A stretch of 64,000 nt of DNA from Symsagittifera roscoffensis (lineage: Eukaryota > Xenacoelomorpha > Acoela > Convolutidae): NCBI RefSeq assembly GCF_963678635.1, contig NC_087066.1:56934312-56998311 (forward strand), read 5' to 3'. Position 1 is the stretch's first letter. Each line of letters opens with the position of its first letter. The position numbers and the translations under genes are program-made. Below, in pieces: positions 22,573 through 31,779 of the stretch. Under the pieces are notes generated by a model. It saw only the letters and a program-made list of their open reading frames with translations, ran no database searches and was not told the origin of the DNA.

Positions 22573-23178
22573 AGTAGTAGATGTTGGAGCTGAAGTGGGG
22601 GGGAGCATGGCAGACCCTATGTATTAAGATACGCTATAGACTTCGGGTCTGCCATGCTATGTATTAAGATTGGGTATAAAGTCTACAATGTATTAAGATA
22701 GGGAATACCGATGGTAAGATTTTATGGTTTGTGTGATGGTAAGATAATGGTAAGAAAATCGTAATTTTTTTAGTTTTTGTGTGGAAATGTCTAGTTTTTT
22801 CGCAAAAATGTTGGCGCGTGTTAACTAATTTGTGAATATCGAAAGTTAATTTTGTGTAGGTTGTGTAATGAAGGACTTTTAATTAGATTTTTGATACATG
22901 GTAAGTCAATGGTAAGAGTTTTTGGGTAAATTTTTATGAAAAAATTTTCAAAATACTTCAAAAAACGATAAGGTTAGCTATTATTTGACCTAATTTATTA
23001 ACTAATCTTACTTTCTATCTAATTGAAACGATCATTTTACTTTCTATCTAATTGAAACAATGCTGAAACCTACAGAGACTTCGAAAAAAGTCAAGTTTTT
23101 TGAGAAAAAAAGTTTAAATTACAAAGAAAGTATATAAATCACTGCATCGTATAGTAAACTTACTGCCATAATTTACAC
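22573..23178. repeat. Left terminal inverted repeat of the Polinton
   Basis: Matches 40190-40808 in reverse complement nearly throughout. It contains three ATGTATTAAGAT boxes (22619, 22657, 22688), a 13-bp inverted repeat (GCATGGCAGACCC at 22605, GGGTCTGCCATGC at 22645), five ATGGTAAG-type boxes and a direct repeat TTTCTATCTAATTGAAAC near 23015 and 23042. The 5' AGT end and 6-bp duplication are standard for Polintons. Confidence 0.92.
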
Positions 23179-23264
23179 TTACAAATGAAAAAACTACAAA
23201 TTTACATAAAATTACTTATAAAATTCAAAACATGCACATCATGAATATTATTCAAGTTTGTCTG

Positions 23265-23599
23265 TTAGAATTTAAAAAGAAGAAATGCTGAATAAATTGC
23301 GTAAAATCCACACAAATTATCAGTTTTTTGTAGCTTTCGAGGAACCATTCGCCGATACTTTTTTGTTAGAAAGGAATAAGTTGTTCTTTTCGACCCAAAG
23401 AATCAGCAAAATAGTAAGTTTTATCCAATCGAGCCATCATGATCCAGTGCTCCCCTCTATCATTGCTTGGAGCTGAGTTAACAATTGCAAAAGAGTATTT
23501 TGTTAGTTGAGGTACTTTATCAGAGGGGTAAGATCCCATGTACTTGAACCTGAGTTCAGGAATTCTTTCAATAATTTGCAGAAGTGAAAAATTATCCAA
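23265..23599 (-). pseudogene. Adenovirus-type cysteine protease, frameshifted
   Basis: Maturation protease of the Polinton capsid. One frame (23599-23366) carries the catalytic His in GEHWIMM and the Asp in FADSLG. The catalytic Cys (LCGFYA) is in another frame further downstream (to 23265), so a frameshift near 23365 separates His and Asp from Cys. The order His-Asp-Cys is that of adenain and Ulp1 proteases. There is no ATG at the 5' edge; the frame continues upstream to about 23624. Inactive as it stands. Confidence 0.75.
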
Positions 23600-23689
23600 T
23601 TTCGCAAATGTTAGCTGATTTACATCTAAAACAAAGAAATAGAAAGTATGATATTGTAATTTAGGATGGAAAATCCTAAAGTTATTGAC

Positions 23690-23986
23690 TTACTCGCATT
23701 TAGGTACTGAATCAACAAAGTCCCATACACAAAACTTGTGAACTGGACAAAATTTGTTGAACACTGATTTACAGTCTAGGTTGAAGAAATGTCTTGGGTT
23801 TTCAATTAAACAGCATTCATAAGCTGCTTTTTCTGGAGATTTAGGTCTGAAGAAAAACAAAATATATAGTACAGAGACATTCACAATGAAAAGTCCCAAA
23901 AAAGCTACAATATTTTTATAGGAACCTGAAAGTTCAAAAAAACTAAACATTTTTAGCGACTGTTCTGAATTTGTGAATTTGAACAT
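23690..23986 (-). CDS. Small membrane protein of the Polinton, function unknown
   Basis: 98 aa with an ATG start. There is a strong transmembrane segment at about residues 26-46 (IVAFLGLFIVNVSVLYILFF), then a tail with five or six Cys. It lies between protease and capsid genes, where Polintons often have small late proteins. Not recognised. Confidence 0.6.
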   Translation of the reverse strand: MFKFTNSEQSLKMFSFFELSGSYKNIVAFLGLFIVNVSVLYILFFFRPKSPEKAAYECCLIENPRHFFNLDCKSVFNKFCPVHKFCVWDFVDSVPKCE

Positions 23987-24019
23987 TTGATAGTCTTTCT
24001 CCCAAGACTATCACTTCCG

Positions 24020-25262
24020 TTACTTGCTCCAAGGGAAACTGAAAAAAAACATTTCTAATCTCAAGCTTTCTCCACTAAGTTCTGGATAATGCAAGTGTTC
24101 AGCGGCATCCTGTAGTGAAGTCAAGTCGAAAACTAGAATATAGTGATTTTGAAAATCTTCCATAGGAAGAGCTGGAAAATCTTCGTTAAACTGCATTGCT
24201 TTCATTGTTGTAACATAGGGTCGACAAGGAGAAGTTGTATCTAATGAAATAATTGCTCTTCCACCCCGAATATTTCTAAGCTCTCTCAATTGAAATTGTT
24301 GATAATTGAAAGGATTTTCATGAAAAGATCCCGCAACAGCCGAATTTGTATTCATTGCAACAGCTATCCTTCTGATTGGGGCATTATTGAAAACATTTTC
24401 CTGAATAAACTGGTTTTGACGAGATGGAATGATAAAGGTTCTTGCTATAGTTTCCATGTAATTGTATTGAGCAGGTTCTCTTTCCAGATTCCATTGCAAG
24501 TATTGATGATTAGGTTCAGCAACTAAAATTCTTCTAGTAAACAACGAACAATCAACTATTTTCAGACTGACATTTGGATTATCAGATAACATGTAAAAAT
24601 TAGGTCTAGCTCGAATAAGTTTAATTCGAACTTTGGTGTTTGGTAGCAACAGTTTTTCGCAAGTAAACAAATCAATGGCGAGCCTCCCATAGAGTGAAAA
24701 AGTTATCACTGTTCCCAAGGAATTTGCTCTCAGTGAATGGATACATATCAAATGCATCAGGATTTTCTTCAAAACTGTATCCATGACAAGCAAGAATTCC
24801 TTTATGACTCACTGCTGACGAGTTGAATTCGTTCGATATCTGTGCCTTATGAGGATATAATCCATTGGCATTGCAAACCATTGTATTGTTAAAATATATT
24901 TCACAGTTGGAGAATAGAGAATGTAGTAGATTGTTTACATAAGTTAAGTAAGTTTGTGGTTCCTCATCTGAATCTTCCTCCGATTTTGCTTTATGTTCTG
25001 CTTTTTCTTTTTTGAAAGCATCAAACAATCTTCCTTTAAATAGTTGAAGCTTTAAGCTAAGATGGGTATCACGCATATCCAAGTAGAGGTTACGATCCGT
25101 TTCAAATTCAAACTCAATACTGCTTTCATCCAGAGAAGTACTGGGGAATACTTCTTGTGTGTAAGATGACATAATTGTTTCCAAAACTGGGACTTTATCA
25201 AAAATCTCCAATGAAGAATTTGTAAAAGCCCCGTACCGAAAATGGCTTTGGTTTACACTCAT
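24020..25262 (-). pseudogene. Major capsid protein (double jelly-roll), frameshifted
   Basis: The N-terminal part runs 25262 to about 24690, starting MSVNQSHFRYG and containing an acidic Lys/Glu-rich loop. The C-terminal part continues in another frame to the stop at 24020 (RPNFYMLSDNPNV, FPALPMEDF). The change of frame falls at an A-run near 24695. Content, length (~410 residues) and neighbours fit the Polinton/adintovirus hexon-like capsid. Its start codon overlaps the stop of the basic core-like gene by ATGA. A single base in a homopolymer could also be a sequencing error. Confidence 0.8.
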
Positions 25263-25633
25263 TTTATATTGTCAAAAATGTCTTTGCGAGAGCGACTGTT
25301 TTTCGATCTGCTTTTTCGAGAAATGGATCTGGTTCTAGCTGTTTTACGCTTAGATTTCTTTTTTCCACCTCCCAATTGTTTCCGAACTGTTTTTGTTCCC
25401 ACATCTTTTGCAAATGTTTTGAGTTTCTTACGTCCACTAACAACTTCCCCAATCTCTGGAGCAGCGATTTCAAACAAATCTGCCCCAATTCTTTTTGCGG
25501 CTGGGACTATATATTTTTTAATAAAGGGGATTGCAGTTCTCCAAAGAGTTTGTGCAAGAGCTCCAAAACCTCTTCCACGCTGTCTTGCATGTCCTCGAAA
25601 AATAGGGAAATCAGCTGATTTTTGAGCAACCAT
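25259..25633 (-). CDS. Basic core-like protein (adenovirus pVI/pX-like region)
   Basis: 124 aa, Arg/Lys-rich. The N-terminal half has RGRGFGALAQTLWRTAIPFI, a hydrophobic amphipathic stretch, and VPAAKRIGADLFEIA. The C-terminal half is Lys/Arg/Ser repeats typical of DNA-condensing proteins. Small adenovirus-core-like proteins next to the major capsid gene are known in adintoviruses, and position and composition support that here. Intact. Its stop TGA overlaps the capsid ATG. Confidence 0.65.
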   Translation of the reverse strand: MVAQKSADFPIFRGHARQRGRGFGALAQTLWRTAIPFIKKYIVPAAKRIGADLFEIAAPEIGEVVSGRKKLKTFAKDVGTKTVRKQLGGGKKKSKRKTARTRSISRKSRSKNSRSRKDIFDNIK

Positions 25634-25650
25634 TTCGTATGAAGTTTAAA

Positions 25651-26477
25651 TCAAAAATGATTATTCGAAATCTTGCGGAACAAGAGAACAACTCGAGTGA
25701 TTCCTACGGAGACAAAAGGAATTTTTTCGCCTGTACTATCCCTTAGTTCTATCTTGATACTATGGAAAGAATTTTTCAACAGCTTTGTAAACTGTAAATT
25801 TGTAAAGGATTGATAATTCATTTACTGTCCTGTAGAAAATATATCTCCACTCTTCACTTTGGAGATAAATGGAATACAACGCAATAAGGGAGTTTTTGTA
25901 TCACTAACTATGTTATATTCTATAATATCACTGTATATCATTAGGGAATGTATTCTTATAATGTCGTAACAATACTGAGGATAATGTGGATCTTTTCCTT
26001 CATTATAACCCCTGTTTGATTTTGTTCTAAATCACAACCAAGAATGTGGCTCAAATCAGCACTCTGAATTATAAACACTGATTGACTCTCATGTAAATGA
26101 ACAGCAACTGTTTGTGTAATTTTATCTACTGATACATAGATTCCGTTATATTCAAAAACTTGAGCTCCTAGACGTTCTCGAATTTTGTTGTTCATGACTA
26201 CAACTATATCAACAATAATTGGATACAATCCTGGTTCAATGTTCATCGGTACAATCTTTCTTTTCTCCTCAGAACTTTCTCTTCCATCTACGAATGTAAA
26301 ATTTCCCTCTGTAACAATTTGGTACAAAGAAGGGTATGATATTTCTGAAATAGCAACCTCCCATTCTCCTTTCAAATGTATTTGTTCAGGTAGAAAATTT
26401 GTAAAAGAACTAAGACTATTATTCGGATAACAATTAAAAGAAGCGTTGGAAACCAACTCAGTAGTGAAAGAATCCAT
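25651..26477 (-). pseudogene. Minor capsid (penton-like) protein, broken
   Basis: Starts at an ATG (26477) with MDSFTTELVSNASFNCYPNN and an LPEQIHLKGEWEVAISEI stretch typical of the single jelly-roll vertex protein. The frame changes near 25985. The continuation has an in-frame TAA near 25814 and ends at 25651 with FHSIKIELRD and GITRVVLLFRK, the family's usual C-terminus. At least two lesions. Confidence 0.75.
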
Positions 26478-26519
26478 GACAACTGATCGGTAAAAATTTA
26501 GTTTAAAAATGATTTACCT

Positions 26520-27476
26520 TTAATCAGAACATTTTCTAAGCTCTTTTTCATAAAATTTTCCAAGAATTTCCTCTTTGTCCAGATCTTTGATGATGTATGT
26601 TGGAGGCTTTTTTGTAGAGACTGCCGAAATTTCAAAAATTTCATCTGTAAATTGTGGTTTATATCCTTTTCGGAACGAAATATCATTCTTTGAAATTCTC
26701 ACTCTGTCTCCAACTTTAAATTTTAGTTTCTTATACCTTGTTAGAGGTTTATTGTACAAAATTGAGAGGAAATCAGTATTCTTGACATCTCTAGGTAATT
26801 TCCCAATAGATCTATTGATGCGACAATTCATTGTAGACACAAATTGCGGCAACTTGTTATTGAATTTTTCACCATGATCTTCTATGTAGCGGTAAATAAT
26901 GTGTTTTAATGATTGAATGGCTCTCTCTGCAAATGCAGCTTTTGTTTCACTCATGGTCGAGTAAACTTCAATGCTTTTTTCCTGGCAAAATTTTTTGAAA
27001 ATTCCTCCATATTCTGTTCCTTTATCAACCCAAAGCTTTTCAGGAGTGTTTTTTCGAGAAATCATTTTTTTGAAAGCTTGCAAAGTGTCTTTGGCATATT
27101 TAGTTTTCATTGTTTGAACTCTGACAAATCGCGAAAAAACATCAACAGCAACCAATAAATATTTGACTCCCTTGTTTTGACTCGCTAGTTTGTCCACAAA
27201 TGCCAAATCCATACACCAAATTTCATCTATATATTTTGAAAATGCTTGAAGACTTCGAAAACGTCTGATTGGGGGACTAAATTTTGTATACGATGTCTTG
27301 GTTTGTAAAAACTGTTCTATTTTATTTTTTGGCAATCCGCTTGCTTTACTCAAGTTTCGCACAGAACCGTACGCAGCTCTACCCCTAGAATACAATCTGT
27401 TCAGACTTACCTTTTCAGATTTTGAAAGGGATCCAAGTTCCTCTGTCTTTCGCTTTGGCGTTCTTGTTGGCAACAA
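26520..27476 (-). CDS. Retroviral-type integrase of the Polinton
   Basis: About 318 residues open. The catalytic core has Asp in IWCMDLAF, Asp in WVDKGTEYGG and Glu in FAERAIQS about 33 residues later (D-D-E). The C-terminal part has PRDV, then YKKLKFKVGDRVRISKND and a small beta-rich, chromo-like module. It joins the ends to target DNA and makes 6-bp duplications. There is no ATG at the 5' edge; the frame begins inside the preceding 27415-27760 frame, so the N-terminus may be shifted or lost. Catalytic residues are intact. Confidence 0.88.
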   Translation of the reverse strand: MLPTRTPKRKTEELGSLSKSEKVSLNRLYSRGRAAYGSVRNLSKASGLPKNKIEQFLQTKTSYTKFSPPIRRFRSLQAFSKYIDEIWCMDLAFVDKLASQNKGVKYLLVAVDVFSRFVRVQTMKTKYAKDTLQAFKKMISRKNTPEKLWVDKGTEYGGIFKKFCQEKSIEVYSTMSETKAAFAERAIQSLKHIIYRYIEDHGEKFNNKLPQFVSTMNCRINRSIGKLPRDVKNTDFLSILYNKPLTRYKKLKFKVGDRVRISKNDISFRKGYKPQFTDEIFEISAVSTKKPPTYIIKDLDKEEILGKFYEKELRKCSD

Positions 27477-27760
27477 GTTTAGGTGGAATTTGAGTTGCTT
27501 CCAAAATGGTAAAGTAAATATCGGGAAAGTCGGTATTTTTTCGTTTTAGTGCACACACAAAGTCTACAATTGATTCTTTTGTGTCTCGATTATCTAATAT
27601 GATATTTTCTGACTGACTTAGTCTAATTCTAGGAGAGTTCAAAATAAAACTGTAAATAGAATCAAAATTTTTGGTACAATCTCCTCTTTTTCTTGCTTTT
27701 GTTCCAATTTTGGTTTTTTTGGAAGTGTGCTTTGTGATTGATAAATTGAGTAAAGAATTA
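27415..27760 (-). CDS. Frame upstream of the integrase, possibly its N-terminus
   Basis: An open - strand frame without ATG (TLPKKTKIGTKARKRG, then DTKESIVDFVCALKRKN) that overlaps the integrase frame by about 60 nt. It may be a separate small gene or the integrase N-terminal region displaced by a frameshift near 27470. Not recognised. Confidence 0.4.
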
Positions 27761-27859
27761 GAACAAATTAATCCATACTACGTCAATCGTTTAATGACAA
27801 AAGGAGTGATAACAGATATTAATTGTAAGCCTTTTGGTGAGCTCAAAATAGTTCTCCTT

Positions 27860-28726
27860 TTATGCAGTGAAGTTCTTCTTCGTGTGAGTTCTGATATTTC
27901 TCGTCGATATTTTACTACGTCTACTTTTCGAAGATCCTTTAGCTCGCCTCGTAGTAAGTTTACTAGACATTTGCTGAGGAATTGAATGAAACTTTTTGGA
28001 CAATGGAGGATGAATTGTTTTTGAAGTTTTTGGGAAAATGTTTGGAATATTGGGAGTATAGAGACGTACTGTATGCTCATCGTCCAAAAACTTAGTTTCT
28101 GTTCCTGCTGGTAGATAAAACTTTGATGGAACTGAACCACTGTATGTGCAATATCTTAGCGAATCAACTGTTTTTGGAGTTAAATCAATGAGTAAATGAC
28201 CATAAGGAGTAGATGTTGCATCTTGATACCACTCTTTCAATTGTGATTCTAGACCTAGTTGTTGACTTAAGGTATTGATTTGTAAAACATCTCTCGGTGA
28301 CTTGAAAAGGACTATATGTGTATTTTGTAACTCAACATCTCTTCCCAATTTGCTTTGATGAAACAAGTTATGCTTAATATATATTGTATTCAGTCCCCTG
28401 TGTCTTCCAGCAGTAGCAACTTTTACAAACTGCTTAGAATTTGAAATTTCTTCACAAGAATCATCAAATATTAACAGGCATTTTGTTCCATTATTGGGAA
28501 GGTTTTCAATCAGTTCAAAGTCAACTCCTTGGATAAACTTAAGGTTTTTTCTTTGCATTTGTCCATAAAGAGGTTGATAAAGTTGATAAAAATAAAAAAT
28601 TTTGTCAAACTTTGGTTGAAATGTACCAATTTTTAACCACTCAAAAATAAAATGTGATTTTCCAGATCCACTCGGTCCAACTAGCGAAATAAAAACTCGT
28701 TCTTTGGTAGAAATTATTTTATTCAT
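27860..28726 (-). CDS. A32/FtsK-type genome-packaging ATPase
   Basis: Starts at MNKIIST (28726). Walker A is GPSGSGKS, about 17 residues in, and Walker B is CLLIFDDS. A TAGRHRGLNTIYIKHNLFHQ stretch follows, typical of Polinton and large-DNA-virus packaging ATPases. The C-terminus is rich in Lys, Arg and Ser. It would pump DNA into capsids. Intact, ~288 aa. The start overlaps the stop of the upstream membrane gene by ATGA. Confidence 0.88.
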   Translation of the reverse strand: MNKIISTKERVFISLVGPSGSGKSHFIFEWLKIGTFQPKFDKIFYFYQLYQPLYGQMQRKNLKFIQGVDFELIENLPNNGTKCLLIFDDSCEEISNSKQFVKVATAGRHRGLNTIYIKHNLFHQSKLGRDVELQNTHIVLFKSPRDVLQINTLSQQLGLESQLKEWYQDATSTPYGHLLIDLTPKTVDSLRYCTYSGSVPSKFYLPAGTETKFLDDEHTVRLYTPNIPNIFPKTSKTIHPPLSKKFHSIPQQMSSKLTTRRAKGSSKSRRSKISTRNIRTHTKKNFTA

Positions 28727-28986
28727 AGCTTTGGTGAAGGTAAAATATAACCGACTGTACTTGATAAAATTGCTACCCAAACATTTGTTTCTTCACATGT
28801 AGTGGATAACATTATTCGAACGATTGCACATGCTAGTATTAAAACTATGACAAAAAATTGGCACATAAACACTAAAAGAGATCTATTACCCGTACGTCCA
28901 AAAAACGTCCAAGATTTTCGTTCATGATTCTCCTCATCAAAAACAAAATTTCCTAAATTTAATTGTTTGTCACATTCATCACCCAT
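28723..28986 (-). CDS. Small single-pass membrane protein of the Polinton
   Basis: 87 aa with an ATG start. Acidic N-terminus (MGDECDKQLNLGNFVF), then a long hydrophobic segment at about residues 37-61 and a second weaker one at 70-84. Similar small proteins precede the ATPase in other Polintons, but the function is unknown. Stop-start overlap ATGA with the ATPase. Confidence 0.6.
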   Translation of the reverse strand: MGDECDKQLNLGNFVFDEENHERKSWTFFGRTGNRSLLVFMCQFFVIVLILACAIVRIMLSTTCEETNVWVAILSSTVGYILPSPKL

Positions 28987-29066
28987 CTCAACTCTGGAAT
29001 GAAAAAATTGATAATGACTAACATTTCAATTTCAAAAACACGATAATACAAAATTATTAAGGTAAT

Positions 29067-29494
29067 TTACAATTTATTAAAAAAACATCGAGTCCATGTT
29101 CCGTATGCAAATGCTTTTCTTTCTGCACAGTGAAGAGTATTTGCATGACGAAATGGGTAGTTGCTACACCTCCAATCATATTCTTCATCTTTGAAAATCA
29201 AATTCTGAACTTTTGGACATGCGTAGTCATCCAAGTTTGTAACTTTTGTTTCCAAAATTTCTGACAGAATTTTACATTTTTCATAACCTTTTGCAAAAAA
29301 CTCCGTTTCTGGAGCTTTTAGTTTTTTCAATATTTTTTCAAGCTCAGTATATTTTTCATGGCCACTGTTCCAATTGATTCGATGAAGATGCTTCGTACAC
29401 CAAGCAGACTGAGATGTAGCTTTGAATTTTTGGGAGGAAGAAAGGAATATCCCACAGTTTCAATACACTCAATATCCAAAACAACTAGACTCAT
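29067..29494 (-). pseudogene. Broken gene, possible DEDD-type exonuclease-like protein
   Basis: An ATG at 29494 opens with MSLVVLDIECIE, whose D-x-E resembles exonuclease motif I. The frame then changes more than once, and the longest remaining piece (about 29455-29067) has AKGYEKCKILSEIL, NLDDYACPK and a Cys/His-rich end (HANTLHCAERKAF). The fold assignment is an inference from these motifs only. Confidence 0.4.
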
Positions 29495-29533
29495 GATGGT
29501 AACTGTTTTCGCTGAAAATTTTTGTTAGAATAA

Positions 29534-29939
29534 CTAACAATCGAACAATGCATATACTGATGAAGCAAAAATTTTAACGTATAAACAAAAAATTAATCCA
29601 GTCACGTGACCAAGAAAACAAGAACTTGGAAGTCTAGGTAAAACATAACAATAACCAGGTCCCTTATAAGTAGTAGAATTCACAGATCCAGCTGCATCAT
29701 GTAAAATTGCATGAAGTCTGCAAATTTTTTGAATTTGCAAAAAAGTAATCCATACAAGAATTTCCGTATCCAATTAGACCCCCAAAAGGAAATTTTTGGT
29801 CCATTTCTTTCAAATTTATGTTTGGGTCCAAAACAATACAGGTGCAAAGAAAGTAATTTTTTCTTTTTGTGTTTGATGAAAAGTCATGCTTTATCAAATC
29901 AAAATTTCTGAGAATTTCATTCAATTTCTGAACGTTCAT
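29534..29939 (-). pseudogene. Broken Polinton gene of unknown function
   Basis: An ATG at 29939 starts MNVQKLNEILRNF. After about 60 codons the sense continues in another frame, with CRLHAILHDAAGSV, a Gly-Pro-Gly-Tyr motif and a hydrophobic C-terminus (GHVTGLIFCLYV). One frameshift near 29765. I recognise no family with certainty. Confidence 0.4.
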
Positions 29940-30268
29940 TTTCTACAGTGCATTCGTCAATAATGATACAAGTTTTTTTGAATGCTTCTACATAAGACAA
30001 AACTGAGGGGATAAAATCAACCAAATTATCATACTCTTTTTTTTTCAACTGAAAATTCTGATTGTTCTTCCAAGTGTTTCCTTTTCTACGATACTCTATA
30101 AGAAATTTGTGATTCTGTATCCAAATCTTGCAATTTTGGTAAATTTTGAGATTCCAAAACTGTTAGTGAAAATTTCTGGGACTTTTCTTGTAAGACGATA
30201 TGAAAAAATCCCAATTTATTTTGAAGCTTTAAAACAAGATTTCTGGAAAAACCAATGTTCCAACTCAT
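29917..30268 (-). pseudogene. Small Polinton gene, frameshifted; possibly PC4-like
   Basis: ATG at 30268 (MSWNIGFSRNLVLKLQNKLG). The sense shifts frame near 30105 and then reads RRKGNTWKN, FQLKKKEYDNLVDFIPSVL, ending at 29917. A beta-rich start followed by a Tyr/Leu-rich final helix resembles the PC4 single-strand DNA-binding fold, as in the next gene. Low certainty. It overlaps the next gene's ATG by 23 nt. Confidence 0.35.
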
Positions 30269-30357
30269 ACTGCTCAGCTCAAAGAAGTTTTAAAAAATGA
30301 TTCAAGAAGATGAATATTTGAATTACATTACTATAATAACATCACTCAACAACAAAA

Positions 30358-30897
30358 TTATTGAACATTACAGTTCTCAACAAACATAAAATCTCCCAAG
30401 ACTTGGGCAAGTTCTTTGAATTCGTTCAAAGTATAGTTGACATAGGCAACTTGCTTCAAGACTTCGTTCTCCTTTGCAGTGAAGAGTCGAATCTGAATGT
30501 AGGGTGGCTTGTTCACACTGTACTTCTTGATTGTGACACACACCCTTCTCTTCTTGTATGTTGCTACGTCATACACCGCATGACAGTTCGCAAGTTCCTG
30601 CTCCATGGTTGAGTCTTTGTCAGAATAGGGTTGCAATACAGGAACGAGTCCAAGGTTTTCAGCATCGTGAATAACAGTATTCCGTATTGCTGATATCTTT
30701 TCCCCTTCTTTTTCACCAAGATAGACTTGCTGTGTTTTTTCGATTTGTCCAGATTCATTTTTCTTTAGCAATTGGAAGCAAGGTTCGAAGTAAATTTTTC
30801 CGTTGTAGGGTTTTTGGGACCAAGAAAATCTCCCAATCCTTTTTTGGTTCTTAGCAAATTCAATATAGTTGGGAAGGATATCTTTTCGTGAATACAT
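30358..30897 (-). CDS. Possible PC4-like ssDNA-binding protein of the Polinton
   Basis: 179 aa from ATG 30897 (MYSRKDILPNYIEF); the frame continues open 24 nt upstream without ATG. The C-terminal third reads VCVTIKKYSVNKPPYIQIRL, then YTLNEFKELAQVLGDF, the strand-strand-helix pattern of PC4/Sub1 single-strand DNA-binding proteins. The N-terminal half may repeat the pattern (RIGRFSWSQKPYNG). A replication or transcription role is inferred. Intact. It is the first gene of the left - strand block, just after a palindromic CArG pair. Confidence 0.5.
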   Translation of the reverse strand: MYSRKDILPNYIEFAKNQKRIGRFSWSQKPYNGKIYFEPCFQLLKKNESGQIEKTQQVYLGEKEGEKISAIRNTVIHDAENLGLVPVLQPYSDKDSTMEQELANCHAVYDVATYKKRRVCVTIKKYSVNKPPYIQIRLFTAKENEVLKQVAYVNYTLNEFKELAQVLGDFMFVENCNVQ

Positions 30898-31002
30898 TTT
30901 TGATTTAAGATTCACAACCAACTGATCAGTTGTAGATATTTCAAAATAACGATATTTGTAAATTTATAGAAATTAGGAAATCTAGATGACTCACTGTACA
31001 AT

Positions 31003-31030
31003 CCATATAAGGTATTATTACCTTATATGG
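31003..31030. promoter_or_regulatory. Perfect inverted pair of CArG (SRF-like) boxes
   Basis: CCATATAAGG (31003-31012) and CCTTATATGG (31021-31030) form a palindrome with 12-bp arms and a 4-nt loop. Each is a perfect CC(A/T)6GG box. It lies about 105 bp upstream of the first - strand gene, with a TATAAG on the + side at 31084. Confidence 0.45.
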
Positions 31031-31454
31031 AATAATGAGTAGGTGATGATCCAAATATGGACATTGCGTAGGTGATGGAACTACTATATAAGCAATTCAA
31101 TATAGATAAAAATCATTTTCAACAAGTAATCGGTGATGGCATCTGCTATGTGTCAAGCATATCCCACTTTTTATTCGGACTACAATGCAAAATCTCTTTT
31201 TTATCTCTGTCTCAGAAAACTTTTATGAAAAATTTATTGTCACCCAAGACTACTGTGTATCTAATTATTCATCATTCTGCCCAGTGGAAAATTGCAAATT
31301 TCACTTTGTATTAATCGGATCATCACTCGATCAGATTTTGCAAAGATAAGATAAATATCATTTCACTTATCAAATTGTTGACTGTATATATACTTTATAC
31401 AAATACACATTTTATTTCAATATTATTTCATCAAGGGGTGAAGTTTTCAATCAA

Positions 31455-31732
31455 TTGAATCGTGCAGTCGAACACAACTTGAAATGTAGAATACCGGAAA
31501 AATTACCCAGTGTTGCAACAAAACGACTGCTGCGAAAAAATTCAAAAGACATTATCTCAGTTCTGCTCAGAAGCTTGCGTCCACTCAGACTCTTGAATCA
31601 GCTTTTTTGGAAAGGATTCGAAAAGTTCAAAACTCAAAGTATGAGACTGACTTGTTGAAAATTGTTGATTGTTTTTTTGATGGTTTTGGTACCGTAAATA
31701 GTGAGCGTATCAATTTTTCTATTAATAATTGA
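31455..31732 (+). pseudogene. Possible small + strand gene, frameshifted
   Basis: About 70 nt downstream of a TATATATACTTTATAC stretch (31385), a frame without ATG (CRIPEKLPSVATKRLL) gives way near 31520 to another that stays open to TGA at 31732 (KKFKRHYLSSAQKLAS, ESAFLERIRKV). Both are Lys/Arg-rich and helix-like. No family recognised. It could be noise. Confidence 0.25.
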
Positions 31733-31779
31733 ATATTTGTTAATAAAAATCTTGTCAAAATAGTTCTTATTTAAATCAA

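Noticed and set aside
25242-25625. 127-codon + strand frame opposite the basic core-like gene
   Set aside because: Exact antisense shadow of a Lys/Arg-rich gene on the - strand.
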